A stretch of DNA of 30,461 nt from JBBSHJ01 sp038253135 (lineage in GTDB: Bacteria; Actinomycetota; Actinomycetes; Mycobacteriales; QHCD01), in assembly GCA_038253135.1 (NCBI GenBank), contig JBBSHJ010000035.1, positions 1 to 30,461 of the forward strand, read 5' to 3'. This document shows positions 1 to 7,153 of this stretch, in pieces. The translations under genes and the position numbers were made by a program. Position 1 is the first letter of the stretch. Each line of letters opens with the position of its first letter. Below the pieces are notes generated by a model. That model had not been told where the DNA came from, searched no databases, and worked only from the letters and a program-made list of their open reading frames with translations.

Positions 1-124
1 ACGAGGGAGCGAGCACACGAGCGAGGTACGAGCGAGGCGCGCAGCGACCGAGGAGACCGAGCAGAAATATCACCGGATCGACGAGGGAGCGAGCACACGA
101 GCGAGGTACGAGCGAGGCGCGCAG
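1..124. repeat. 80-bp purine-rich tandem repeat, second copy partial
   Basis: Bases 1-44 recur exactly at 81-124, so an 80-bp unit is repeated with the second copy cut after 44 bases. The unit is built of short GAGCGAG-like steps on the plus strand. It lies just downstream of the stop of the leftward acetyltransferase gene. It could be a 3' untranslated repeat or the end of an array that continues left of the window. No coding function is recognised. Confidence 0.8.
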
Positions 125-139
125 ATCGCGCGCGTCCGC

Positions 140-790
140 TCAGATCGTGCGGGGGGTGCCGCCGCGGTCGACCGTGCCGAGCAGCCGCTCCAGCGCCGAC
201 TCGACCTCGTCCCGCCAGGTGGCGATGCTGCGCAATTCCAACCGCAACCGGGGCGCCGTCCCATGCGGGCGGACGGTCTTGAAACCGACCGACTGCAGGA
301 ACTCGACCGGAAGGACGCAGCACGGCGTATCGGGCAGCGTCGGGTCGAATGCGGAGACCGCGCTAGTGACGCGCCCGAACGCTTCCACGGCGCGAAAGCC
401 CCGCCGGATCAGGTCCTTGGCGGCGGCCTGGATCAGCAACCGGCCGATGCCCTCGCCGGCAAAGTCCGGCGCCACCCGCGCCGTCATCAGCAGGACGGCA
501 TCGGGCGCGACCGGACTCGACCCGAATGCCTCCGAGCGGGGGACATAACCGGCGGGCGCGTAGAGCACGAAGCCGGCCAGCTCCCCGTCGACGTGCACGA
601 CCGACCCGCAGCATCCCCAGTCGAGCAGCACGGCCGAGATCCAGTCCTCCTTGCCGGACTGCGCCGTACCGGTGCCGGCGGGCGGGTCCGCGTCGGCGCG
701 CGGACCGTGCTCCCAGAAGACGCACGCGCGGCACGGCAGGGGCAGATCATCGACGTTGTCGACGGTGATCCCTGCGACCCGCCGCGCCAT
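140..790 (-). CDS. GNAT-family N-acetyltransferase
   Basis: Predicted acetyl-CoA-dependent N-acetyltransferase of 216 residues; the substrate is unknown. The N-terminus starts MARRVAGITVDNVDDLPLPC and has the CRACVFWE block seen in actinobacterial GNAT proteins encoded near oriC. The acetyl-CoA loop is visible as DFAGEGIGRLL followed by a helix (AAAKDLIRRG). A frame extends nine codons upstream, but the ATG at 790 is preferred because GGAGGG lies about 7 bases before it and because it matches the family start. The gene is divergent from the aminotransferase, with 187 bp between the two starts. The family call is firm; the role is not known. Confidence 0.85.
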   Translation of the reverse strand: MARRVAGITVDNVDDLPLPCRACVFWEHGPRADADPPAGTGTAQSGKEDWISAVLLDWGCCGSVVHVDGELAGFVLYAPAGYVPRSEAFGSSPVAPDAVLLMTARVAPDFAGEGIGRLLIQAAAKDLIRRGFRAVEAFGRVTSAVSAFDPTLPDTPCCVLPVEFLQSVGFKTVRPHGTAPRLRLELRSIATWRDEVESALERLLGTVDRGGTPRTI

Positions 791-977
791 CCCAAGCCCT
801 CCACGTCCCGGCGGCAACCGAACGCCGCCACGCTCCCATCGCGATGATAAATCGCCGGTACGCCGGGCCTACGACCGACGGCCAGGGCGGGCGCAGGCCC
901 AGCCGGTAGGATGCTGCCAGCGCCGGCCCCGCACCGGGCATGGCGTTTCTGCACCCGCACACCTCTTGGAGCCGCCC

Positions 978-2276
978 GTGACCGGCGATTCGCTGGATCC
1001 TTACACCGCCCTGTACGCGCAGCGTACGCATGGCCTCACGGTGTCCGAGATCCGAGCACTCTTCGCCGTCGCGAGCCGCCCGGAGGTGGTGTCACTGGCC
1101 GGCGGTTCCCCGAACGTCGCGGCGCTGCCGCTCGACGCGATCGCTGACACGGTGCGCGACCTGATCGCCACGGAGGGCGCCTCGGCTCTGCAGTACTGCG
1201 GGGGCCAGGGCGACGTGCGGCTCCGGGAGCACATCTGCGACGTCATGGCCGAGGAGGGTGTGCTGGGGTCGGCCGAGGACGTCGTCGTCACCGTCGGCTC
1301 GCAGCAGGCGCTCGACCTGGTTGCCCGGGTTTTCATCGATCCGGGCGACATCATCCTTGCCGAGGGGCCTAGCTACGTCGGCGCGCTCGGCGTCTTCGCG
1401 GCGGCGGAGGCGGACGTCGTACACGTGCCGCTGGATGCCGACGGCCTGTCCCCCGACGCGCTCGAAGAGGCCATCACGTCGCTTGCCGCACAAGGTCGCA
1501 AGCCGAAATTCCTCTACACCGTGCCTAATTTCCACAACCCCGCCGGCGTGACGATGAGCGCCGCGCGGCGCCCGGCGATCGTCGCGGTCGCCGAGCGGCA
1601 CAACATCCTGATCGTCGAGGACAACCCGTACGGGCTGCTCGGCTTTGATCAGGAGCCGCAGCCGGCGCTGCGCACCTATTCCGACACGCATGTCATTTAC
1701 CTCGGATCGTTCTCCAAGACGTTTGCGGCCGGGCTGAGGGTCGGCTGGGTCTTCGCGCCGCCGGCGGTGCGGGAGAAGCTGGTGCTGCTCTCCGAGGCAG
1801 AGGTGCTGTGCCCGCCGATGCTGACGCAGAAGACGGTGGTCCGCTATCTCGAGCAGATCGCGTGGCGGGACCAGATCAAGGTCTTCCGCGAGGTCTACCG
1901 GGAGCGGCGCGACGCGATGCTCGACGCACTCGGCGCGATGATGCCGGCGGGTACGACGTGGACGCATCCCGCGGGCGGCTTCTTCGTCTGGGTCACGCTG
2001 CCGGAGGGCATCGACAGCAAGGTGATGCAGCCGCGGGCGATCCACGCGCGGGTGGCTTACGTCCCGGGCGTCGGGTTCTACGCCGACGGGCAGGGCCGGC
2101 GCGAGATGCGCCTGTGCTACTCCCTGCCGCCCCCGGATCGGATCCACGAGGGTGTTCGGCGCCTCGCGGGGGTGATCGAGGATGAGCTGGAGCTGCGGGC
2201 GACCTTCCTTTCCGGCGGGCAGCGCGCGCCTGCGCACTCCGGACGCATCGTCGACCCCGGTCCGGGCATCGGATGA
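978..2276 (+). CDS. PLP-dependent aminotransferase, class I/II (LysN/MocR-type fold)
   Basis: Fold-type I aminotransferase of 432 residues, related to 2-aminoadipate/aromatic transaminases and to the catalytic half of MocR regulators. There is no N-terminal wHTH, so it is an enzyme. The PLP lysine is K247 in GSFSKTFAAGLRVGW. D215 in VEDNPYG should contact the pyridine nitrogen, Y218 the cofactor hydroxyl, and N187 lies in FHNPAG. The GTG at 978 has GGAG six bases upstream and fits the family start. A longer frame upstream to 651 runs through the acetyltransferase and is not used. The stop TGA overlaps the first ATG of the repeat module before ddl, so the two genes form a translationally linked pair. 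The amino-group donor cannot be read from sequence. Confidence 0.9.
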   Translation: MTGDSLDPYTALYAQRTHGLTVSEIRALFAVASRPEVVSLAGGSPNVAALPLDAIADTVRDLIATEGASALQYCGGQGDVRLREHICDVMAEEGVLGSAEDVVVTVGSQQALDLVARVFIDPGDIILAEGPSYVGALGVFAAAEADVVHVPLDADGLSPDALEEAITSLAAQGRKPKFLYTVPNFHNPAGVTMSAARRPAIVAVAERHNILIVEDNPYGLLGFDQEPQPALRTYSDTHVIYLGSFSKTFAAGLRVGWVFAPPAVREKLVLLSEAEVLCPPMLTQKTVVRYLEQIAWRDQIKVFREVYRERRDAMLDALGAMMPAGTTWTHPAGGFFVWVTLPEGIDSKVMQPRAIHARVAYVPGVGFYADGQGRREMRLCYSLPPPDRIHEGVRRLAGVIEDELELRATFLSGGQRAPAHSGRIVDPGPGIG

Positions 2277-2350
2277 GCCGCCGACGCACGCGTTTCCGCG
2301 GAGGCGAGATGAGCACCGCCGACGCACGCGTTTCCGCGGAGGCGAGATGA
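2273..2350 (+). CDS. Leader mini-ORF 1 (25 codons), coupled chain to ddl
   Basis: This frame opens at the ATG that overlaps the aminotransferase TGA. It reads through the second ATG at 2309 in frame (GEMSTADARVSAEAR) and stops at 2348-2350, overlapping the ATG at 2347. The internal ATG at 2309 has its own GGAGG. It is probably a coupling device rather than a functional peptide. Translation is inferred only from the ribosome-binding sites. Confidence 0.4.
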   Translation: MSRRRTRFRGGEMSTADARVSAEAR

Positions 2351-2387
2351 GCACCGCCGACGCACGCGTTTCCGCGGAGGCGAGATG
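2273..2387 (+). repeat. Triplicated Shine-Dalgarno/ATG module before ddl
   Basis: Units of 36, 38 and 38 bp follow one another and end at the ddl start. Each unit contains GCGGAGGCGAG followed by ATGAGC, a strong Shine-Dalgarno five bases before an ATG. ATGs fall at 2273, 2309, 2347 and 2385. The first copy lacks two bases of the other units. Because 38 is not a multiple of three, successive ATGs change frame, and each short frame ends in a TGA that overlaps the next ATG. Confidence 0.95.
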
Positions 2388-2388
2388 A
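2347..2388 (+). CDS. Leader mini-ORF 2 (13 codons), stop overlaps ddl start
   Basis: The peptide reads MSTADARVSAEAR and stops at TGA 2386-2388, overlapping the ddl ATG at 2385 as ATGA. It has a GGAGG five bases upstream. Its first five residues equal those of Ddl because the repeat unit includes the ddl initiation codons. Translation is inferred. Confidence 0.4.
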   Translation: MSTADARVSAEAR

Positions 2389-3374
2389 GCACCGCCGACC
2401 GAGCCGACCTGCGGACGGTCGTGATCGCCGGGGGCCTCAGCTACGAGCGTGAGGTGTCGCTCCGGTCGGGGCGCCGGGTCGCGGACGCATTGCGGGGCCT
2501 CGGCGTGGAGACGACCCTCCTCGACGTGGACGCCGATCTCGTGCATCACCTGGCGGACCTCCGGCCGGACGCCGCGTTTCTCGCGCTGCACGGCCCCAGC
2601 GGCGAGGACGGATCCCTGCGCGCGGTGCTCGACCTCGTCGGTGTGCCCTATGTCGGCTCGGGCCCGGACGCATGCCGGCTGGCGTGGGACAAGCCGAGCG
2701 CGAAGTCCCTGGTCCGCGCCGCGGGGCTGACCACACCGGACTGGGTGGCGCTGCCGAAATCCACCTTCCGCGAGCTCGGCGCCGACGCCGTACTCCCCCA
2801 GATCCTCGCCCGGCTCGGGCTCCCGCTGATGGTCAAGCCCGCCAGCGGCGGTTCCTCTCTCGGGGCCGAGCGGGTCGCCTCGGAGGACGACCTGCCCGGC
2901 TGCCTGGTCAGCTCCTTCGCCTACGGCGACACGGTGCTCATCGAGCCGTTCGTCGAGGGGGTGGAGATTGCGGTCACCGTCCTTCACGACGACTCGCCCG
3001 GCCCGAGCGCCCTACCGGCGGTGGAGATCACGCCCTCGTCGGGGATCTTCGACTACCCGTCCCGCTACACGCCGGGTACGACGACCTACCACTGCCCGGC
3101 CCGCCTCGCCGACGGCGTCCGCGCGGACGCGGAAGCTGCCGCAGTGCGCGCGCACGTCGCGCTCGGGCTCCGAGACATCTCCCGGTTCGACGCGATCGTG
3201 ACGCCGGACGGCGCCGTGAACTTCCTCGAGATCAATGCCGCGCCGGGCATGACCGAGACCAGCATGACCCCGATGGCGATCGCCGCAGCCGGTCGCACCC
3301 TCGGCCAGACCTGCCGGTCATTGTTGACGGTCGCCGCAAACCGCAGCGCACAACGCACAACGCCCGCTCTTTGA
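2385..3374 (+). CDS. D-alanine--D-alanine ligase family protein (ATP-grasp)
   Basis: ATP-grasp ligase of 329 residues, predicted to join two D-amino acids (D-Ala-D-Ala) for cytoplasmic peptidoglycan precursor synthesis. Family motifs in order are GGLSYEREVSL (E21), HGPSGEDGSL (69-78), the ATP-binding lysine region MVKPASGGSSLG (K151), FVEGVEIAV, the omega loop FDYPSRY (222-228) and the metal-binding LEINAAPGMT (E282, N284). In E. coli DdlB the omega loop reads EAKY; here the Lys is Arg227 and the Tyr is kept. The start at 2385 is set by the last of three repeated ribosome-binding sites. It is coupled to the aminotransferase and converges on parB. Actinobacteria often have another ddl elsewhere, so this may be a paralogue with altered specificity. 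Confidence 0.88.
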   Translation: MSTADRADLRTVVIAGGLSYEREVSLRSGRRVADALRGLGVETTLLDVDADLVHHLADLRPDAAFLALHGPSGEDGSLRAVLDLVGVPYVGSGPDACRLAWDKPSAKSLVRAAGLTTPDWVALPKSTFRELGADAVLPQILARLGLPLMVKPASGGSSLGAERVASEDDLPGCLVSSFAYGDTVLIEPFVEGVEIAVTVLHDDSPGPSALPAVEITPSSGIFDYPSRYTPGTTTYHCPARLADGVRADAEAAAVRAHVALGLRDISRFDAIVTPDGAVNFLEINAAPGMTETSMTPMAIAAAGRTLGQTCRSLLTVAANRSAQRTTPAL

Positions 3375-3395
3375 CCTTACCTGCCAGGAGCTATC

Positions 3396-3487
3396 ATTGA
3401 TTAATTAGCCGGCCTATCTAAGCAATCACTCGCTGGTGCACGATAATATTAGCTAGCTAATCATCGTTTTAATTAGCCGGCTAATTG
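3396..3487. repeat. AT-rich palindrome cluster between ddl and parB
   Basis: An AT-rich patch in an otherwise GC-rich window. It contains the perfect 16-bp palindrome AATTAGCCGGCTAATT (3471-3486), a perfect 12-bp palindrome TTAGCTAGCTAA (3449-3460) and a further TTAATTAGCCGGC (3401-3413) that matches the left part of the large palindrome. It lies between the 3' ends of two convergent genes, and the parB stop codon is inside the 16-bp palindrome. It may act as a bidirectional terminator or be the remnant of a small insertion. Confidence 0.8.
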
Positions 3488-4474
3488 ATTGCTCGGTGCC
3501 GTCCAGGCCGTTGTCTCTTGCTCGTCGGCCGGCCCGCCCTCGGGCCGGCCCGGCCGCAGCACGGCGACGATCCGCTCGAGGTCATCGGCACCGGCGAACT
3601 CGATCGTGAGCTTGCCCTTGCGCCGTCGCATGTCGACGGTGACCCGGGTCTCCAGCTCGTCGCTCAGGCGCTCGACGATCGACTCGACGGCGGCGGGTGT
3701 CTCGACCGGCGCGCGAGGAGTGCGCTGGCGCGGGGCGTTCCGGCCGACGCCGAGTGCCACCAGCTCCTCGACGGCCCGCACGGACAGCCCCTCGGCCACG
3801 GTGCGGGCCGCGAGCTGCTCCTGATCGGAGGCATCGTCGATGGCCAGCAGCGCGCGGGCGTGTCCGGCCGAGAGCACGCCGGCGGCCACCCGCCGTTGCA
3901 CCGGCACCGGCAGGTTCAGCAGCCGGATCGTGTTGGAGACCTGGGAGCGGCTTCGGCCGATGCGCGATGCGAGTTCGTCGTGCGTGGTGCCGAACTCCTC
4001 CAGCAGCTGCTGGTACGCCGCCGCCTCTTCGAGCGGGTTGAGTTGCTGGCGGTGCAGGTTCTCCAGCAGGGCGTCGCGCAGCATCGCGTCGTCGGCGGTA
4101 TCCCGCACGATCGCCGGGATCGTGTCGAGGCCGATCGCCGTCGCCGCGCGCCAACGCCGCTCCCCCATCACGAGCTCGTAGCGGGCAGGGGCCGCCGGGC
4201 CATCGAGCCGGCGCACGACGATCGGCTGCAGCAGGCCGAATTCGCGGATCGAGGTCTTGAGCTCGGCCTGCGCCTCCTCGTCGAAGTTCTGCCGCGGCTG
4301 CTTCGGGTTGGGCACGATCGCGGCGGTCGGCACCTCGGCGAAGCTCGCGCCGGCCACCGCACCGGGCCGAGCGCCCAGCATCGCGTCCAGCGCCGCGCCG
4401 GACGACGTTGCCGGCCCGGAGGGGATCAGCGCCCCGAGCCCCTTACCGAGACCACCGCGTCGCACCGTTGTCAC
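3473..4474 (-). CDS. parB: Chromosome partitioning protein ParB (CTPase clamp)
   Basis: ParB binds parS, loads as a CTP-dependent sliding clamp and forms the origin-proximal segregation complex moved by ParA. The 333-residue protein begins with the typical RRGGLGKGLGALIP. It then shows the CTP-binding motifs GERRWRA (104-110) and ENLHRQ (138-143), a helix-turn-helix at about 165-187 (THDELASRIGRSRSQVSNTIRLL) and a C-terminal dimerisation region (KLTIEFAGADDLERIVAVL). The GTG start at 4474 has GGGAG seven bases upstream. The last 20 or so residues (PADEQETTAWTAPSNQLAG) are an unusual tail whose final codons fall in the AT-rich palindrome. parA lies 100 bp upstream on the same strand. Confidence 0.97.
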   Translation of the reverse strand: MTTVRRGGLGKGLGALIPSGPATSSGAALDAMLGARPGAVAGASFAEVPTAAIVPNPKQPRQNFDEEAQAELKTSIREFGLLQPIVVRRLDGPAAPARYELVMGERRWRAATAIGLDTIPAIVRDTADDAMLRDALLENLHRQQLNPLEEAAAYQQLLEEFGTTHDELASRIGRSRSQVSNTIRLLNLPVPVQRRVAAGVLSAGHARALLAIDDASDQEQLAARTVAEGLSVRAVEELVALGVGRNAPRQRTPRAPVETPAAVESIVERLSDELETRVTVDMRRRKGKLTIEFAGADDLERIVAVLRPGRPEGGPADEQETTAWTAPSNQLAG

Positions 4475-4574
4475 CCGTAATCTCCCTTTGCCGGTTCCCG
4501 CGTGTCGAATTCACGGCAAACCTAGCGGCTCGGAGGCCGCCGGTTCGTCCGACACGCCCGTGCCGATGGACCGA

Positions 4575-5684
4575 TCAGCCGTTTTCGGCGATCTCCCCCG
4601 CGGCGTCGAGATAGCTGACCGCGCCCCGGGAGGTGGGGTCGTAAGTGAGCACGGACTGCCCGAATCCGGGCGCTTCCGAGACGCGCACCGATCGCGGGAT
4701 CACCGCGCGGAGCACGCGATCACCGAAGTGCTCGCGGACCTCGGCGGCGACCTGGTCGGCCAGCTTCGTGCGGGCGTCGTACATCGTGAGCAGGATGGTC
4801 GAGATGACCAGCTCCGGGTTGAGGTGCGTCTTGACCAGATCGATGTTGCTGACCAGCTGGCCGAGCCCCTCCAGGGCGTAGTACTCGCACTGGATCGGGA
4901 TCAGCACCTCATCCGCGGCCACCAAGGCGTTGACCGTCAGCAGGCCGAGCGACGGCGGGCAGTCGATGAGGACGTAGTCGAGCTCCCGCCCATAGCCCGT
5001 GATCGCCTTGCGCAGCCGGGTTTCGCGGGCAACGACCGACACCAGCTCGATCTCTGCTCCGGCCAGATCGATGGTGGCGGGCACGACGGACAGCTCAGGC
5101 GCGGCGGCGGCTTGCTGCGCGACTTCAGCGATCGGTGTGCCGTTGATGAGCACCTCGTAGATCGACGGCACGCCGGCGTGGTGGTCGATGCCGAGCCCGG
5201 TGCTCGCGTTGCCCTGGGGATCGAGATCGAGCACCAGGACCCGGAGCCCGTGGGTGGCCAGCGCGACCGCGAGATTGACCGTGGATGTCGTCTTGCCGAC
5301 ACCGCCCTTTTGGTTGGCGATGCTCAGCACCCGCCGTTTCGCCGGGTGGGGGAACTGCGGTGGTGTTTCACGTGAAACGTTGGCGTCGGCGGGGGAGTCC
5401 TCCTCCGAGCCAGGGAGCTCAGGAACGGCGTCGGTTTCACGTGAAACCAGACCGATCGCCCCGCCGGCCTCGGCGCCGGTTTCACGTGAAACATCCGCCG
5501 TCGCCCGCGGCTCGTCGCACTCCGGTACGCCGTCCGTCGGCGCCAAGCCGGGCGTGGCGGCGTACCGGAGACTCACCGCGGGATCACTCGCCAACCAACC
5601 CGGGGGAGCGGGGCTCACGCCGCCGTCTTCCCGGAGCTTGCGCTCCTCCGGCCAGCCGAGGGGACCTCGGCGTGCGTTCTGCAT
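4575..5684 (-). CDS. parA: Chromosome partitioning ATPase ParA with parS-encoded N-terminal repeats
   Basis: ParA binds DNA as an ATP dimer and drives ParB-parS complexes apart. It has 369 residues. The deviant Walker A is KGGVGKTT from K126, followed by LDLDPQGNAS and the Walker B LIDCPPSLG. The first 115 or so residues are a low-complexity extension carrying VSRET three times (residues 65-69, 80-84 and 103-107), each encoded by a parS palindrome. Mycobacterial ParA also has a VSRET before the ATPase core. The ATG at 5684 has GGAAGG nine bases upstream. No ATG lies between the parS sites and the core, which favours translation of the extension. It is co-directional with parB and rsmG. Confidence 0.96.
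   Translation of the reverse strand: MQNARRGPLGWPEERKLREDGGVSPAPPGWLASDPAVSLRYAATPGLAPTDGVPECDEPRATADVSRETGAEAGGAIGLVSRETDAVPELPGSEEDSPADANVSRETPPQFPHPAKRRVLSIANQKGGVGKTTSTVNLAVALATHGLRVLVLDLDPQGNASTGLGIDHHAGVPSIYEVLINGTPIAEVAQQAAAAPELSVVPATIDLAGAEIELVSVVARETRLRKAITGYGRELDYVLIDCPPSLGLLTVNALVAADEVLIPIQCEYYALEGLGQLVSNIDLVKTHLNPELVISTILLTMYDARTKLADQVAAEVREHFGDRVLRAVIPRSVRVSEAPGFGQSVLTYDPTSRGAVSYLDAAGEIAENG
5364..5379. promoter_or_regulatory. parS site 1 (ParB binding)
   Basis: TGTTTCACGTGAAACG matches the 16-bp parS consensus TGTTTCACGTGAAACA at 15 of 16 positions. The 14-bp core is perfect. It lies inside parA. Confidence 0.97.
5433..5448. promoter_or_regulatory. parS site 2 (ParB binding)
   Basis: GGTTTCACGTGAAACC keeps the perfect 14-bp parS core, with G and C at the outer positions. 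It lies inside parA, 69 bp (23 codons) from site 1, so it encodes VSRET in the same frame. Confidence 0.96.
5478..5493. promoter_or_regulatory. parS site 3 (ParB binding)
   Basis: GGTTTCACGTGAAACA matches the parS consensus at 15 of 16 positions. It lies inside parA, 45 bp (15 codons) from site 2, again encoding VSRET in frame. Confidence 0.97.
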
Positions 5685-5768
5685 CGGGCGTGCCTTCCGT
5701 CGGTCGTCGCGGTACGGTCCGGGTCAGGATCCCGAATGGGTCGGACACGTCGACGATCGGGTTCCCGG

Positions 5769-5790
5769 GCCGGCGCACGAGCGCGCCGGC
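5769..5790 (-). terminator. GC-rich hairpin after rsmG
   Basis: The arms GCCGGCGC and GCGCCGGC are perfectly complementary around a 6-base loop. They lie 24 bases past the rsmG stop and before parA. No U-tract follows, so it may only attenuate or stabilise a 3' end. Confidence 0.4.
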
Positions 5791-5813
5791 GACAGCCGCC
5801 GACGCTACGCCCT

Positions 5814-6497
5814 TCACGCCTTCACCAGCGTGAGCGCCACCGTGGCCGCGATCGTGTCGTCGATCCGGCAGGAACGGAGCTGCAGGTCGCGGTATCCCAG
5901 CACCCCGACCGCGGCGGCGTGCTCCGCCATCTCCTCAGCGGCCCGCTCGCCCTTGACCGCGATGAGCCGGCCGCCCCGCTTCAGCAGCGGCAACGCCCAC
6001 CCGGCCAGCCGATCGAGCGGCGCCACCGCTCGGGCGGTCACGACGTCCGAACCGGCCAAGGACCGACGGATCCCGGGCTCCTCGGCCCGGCCGTGCACGA
6101 TCTGCAGATTCGTGAGCTCGAGCTCTTCGGCGCACCGGCGCAGGAAGACCACGCGTCGGCGCAGGGACTCGACGGCCACGACGCACAGTCCTGGGGTGAC
6201 GATGGCGAGCGGAATCGCCGGCAACCCGGCTCCGGAGCCGATGTCGATGACGGTCCCCGTCTCGGGGAGAAGGCTCACCAGCGCGGCACAGTTCAACAGG
6301 TGACGCTGCCACAGCCGCCCGGCCTCACGCGGCCCGAGCAGGCCGTGCTCGATGCCATCGCCGGTGAGCAGGGCGGCGTACCGATCGGCGACGTCGAGCC
6401 GATCACCGAAGATCTGCTGTGCCGCCCGTGCGGCGATCGCACGGTCGGTCACCGTCCCGGACGGCGCGGAGGCGGGCTGCGAACCGGCGGTCGGCAT
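5814..6497 (-). CDS. rsmG: 16S rRNA (guanine527-N7)-methyltransferase RsmG
   Basis: SAM-dependent methyltransferase that modifies G527 in helix 18 of 16S rRNA; loss of it gives low-level streptomycin resistance in other bacteria. The 227-residue protein has GPREAGRLWQRHLLNCAAL, the SAM-binding VIDIGSGAGLPAIPLAI (GSGAG at 87-91) and VTARAVAPLDRLAGWALPLL, all in family order. The ATG at 6497 follows the jag stop by three bases, so the two are likely coupled. A short variable N-terminus (about 15 residues) precedes the conserved region. It forms one leftward operon with jag, yidC, yidD and rnpA. Confidence 0.96.
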   Translation of the reverse strand: MPTAGSQPASAPSGTVTDRAIAARAAQQIFGDRLDVADRYAALLTGDGIEHGLLGPREAGRLWQRHLLNCAALVSLLPETGTVIDIGSGAGLPAIPLAIVTPGLCVVAVESLRRRVVFLRRCAEELELTNLQIVHGRAEEPGIRRSLAGSDVVTARAVAPLDRLAGWALPLLKRGGRLIAVKGERAAEEMAEHAAAVGVLGYRDLQLRSCRIDDTIAATVALTLVKA

Positions 6498-6500
6498 CGG

Positions 6501-7148
6501 TCAGTCGGCCGAGACGACCACGCGGCGATTGGGATCCTCGCCCTCCGACTCGCTGTGTACGCCGTCGACGCGCGCGATCCCGTCGTGCACGACCTTGCGC
6601 TCGAAGGCGTTCATCGGGTGCAGCCGTTTCGGCCCGTCACCGGCGAGCACGCTCTCGGCGGTCTCCCGCGCGAGCGCGGAGAGCTCCTCGCGCCGCCGGG
6701 CCCGGAACCCCCCGACGTCGAGCATGAGCCGGCTGCGCACGCCGGTCTGCTGGTGCACTGCTAGCCGGGTCAGCTCCTGCAGGGCGTCGAGGGTCACGCC
6801 GCGGTGCCCGATCAGCGGATCGAGGTCGGCACCTCCGACGATGGCGACCAGCGCACGGTCGTTCTCGACGTCGAGGTCGATGTCGCCGTCGAAGTCGACG
6901 ATGTCCAGCAGCCGCTCCAGGTAGTCGGCCGCGATGTCGCCCTCGTGGATGAGCTCGGCCTCCTTGACCGATTTATCCGCTCCTGCGCTGTCTGAGCTGT
7001 TTTGTGGTGCTCCATCCTGCTTCGCGCTGTCCGCATCGCCGTCGGCTGCTTCCGCCGCGCCGGACCGGTCTCCTTGGGCGGGCCCGGGCGCTGTGCCGCC
7101 CACCCGATTCGGCGAGGAATCGATTTCTTCGGATACGTCGTTCGTCAT
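6501..7148 (-). CDS. jag: Jag/KhpB RNA-binding protein (KH-R3H)
   Basis: Single-stranded nucleic-acid-binding protein of the Jag (KhpB/EloR) family, linked to RNA binding and control of cell elongation in Gram-positive bacteria. Of 215 residues, the first 60 are acidic and disordered (rich in D, S, A, G). A KH domain at about 75-150 carries the GHRG loop (114-117). The R3H motif is visible as RKVVH (184-188) in NAFERKVVHDGIARVDGVHSESEG. The N-terminal helical Jag-N domain of Firmicutes is absent, as is usual in actinobacteria. Six bases separate it from yidC, and its stop lies three bases before rsmG. Confidence 0.95.
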   Translation of the reverse strand: MTNDVSEEIDSSPNRVGGTAPGPAQGDRSGAAEAADGDADSAKQDGAPQNSSDSAGADKSVKEAELIHEGDIAADYLERLLDIVDFDGDIDLDVENDRALVAIVGGADLDPLIGHRGVTLDALQELTRLAVHQQTGVRSRLMLDVGGFRARRREELSALARETAESVLAGDGPKRLHPMNAFERKVVHDGIARVDGVHSESEGEDPNRRVVVSAD

Positions 7149-7153
7149 CTGGG

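Noticed and set aside
2273..2387. CRISPR-like array
   Set aside because: The units are contiguous with no unique spacers and coincide with ribosome-binding sites.
1092..2987. Very long open frame on the minus strand opposite the aminotransferase and ddl
   Set aside because: It is a shadow of high-GC coding sequence. It has no family motifs and crosses two well-supported genes.
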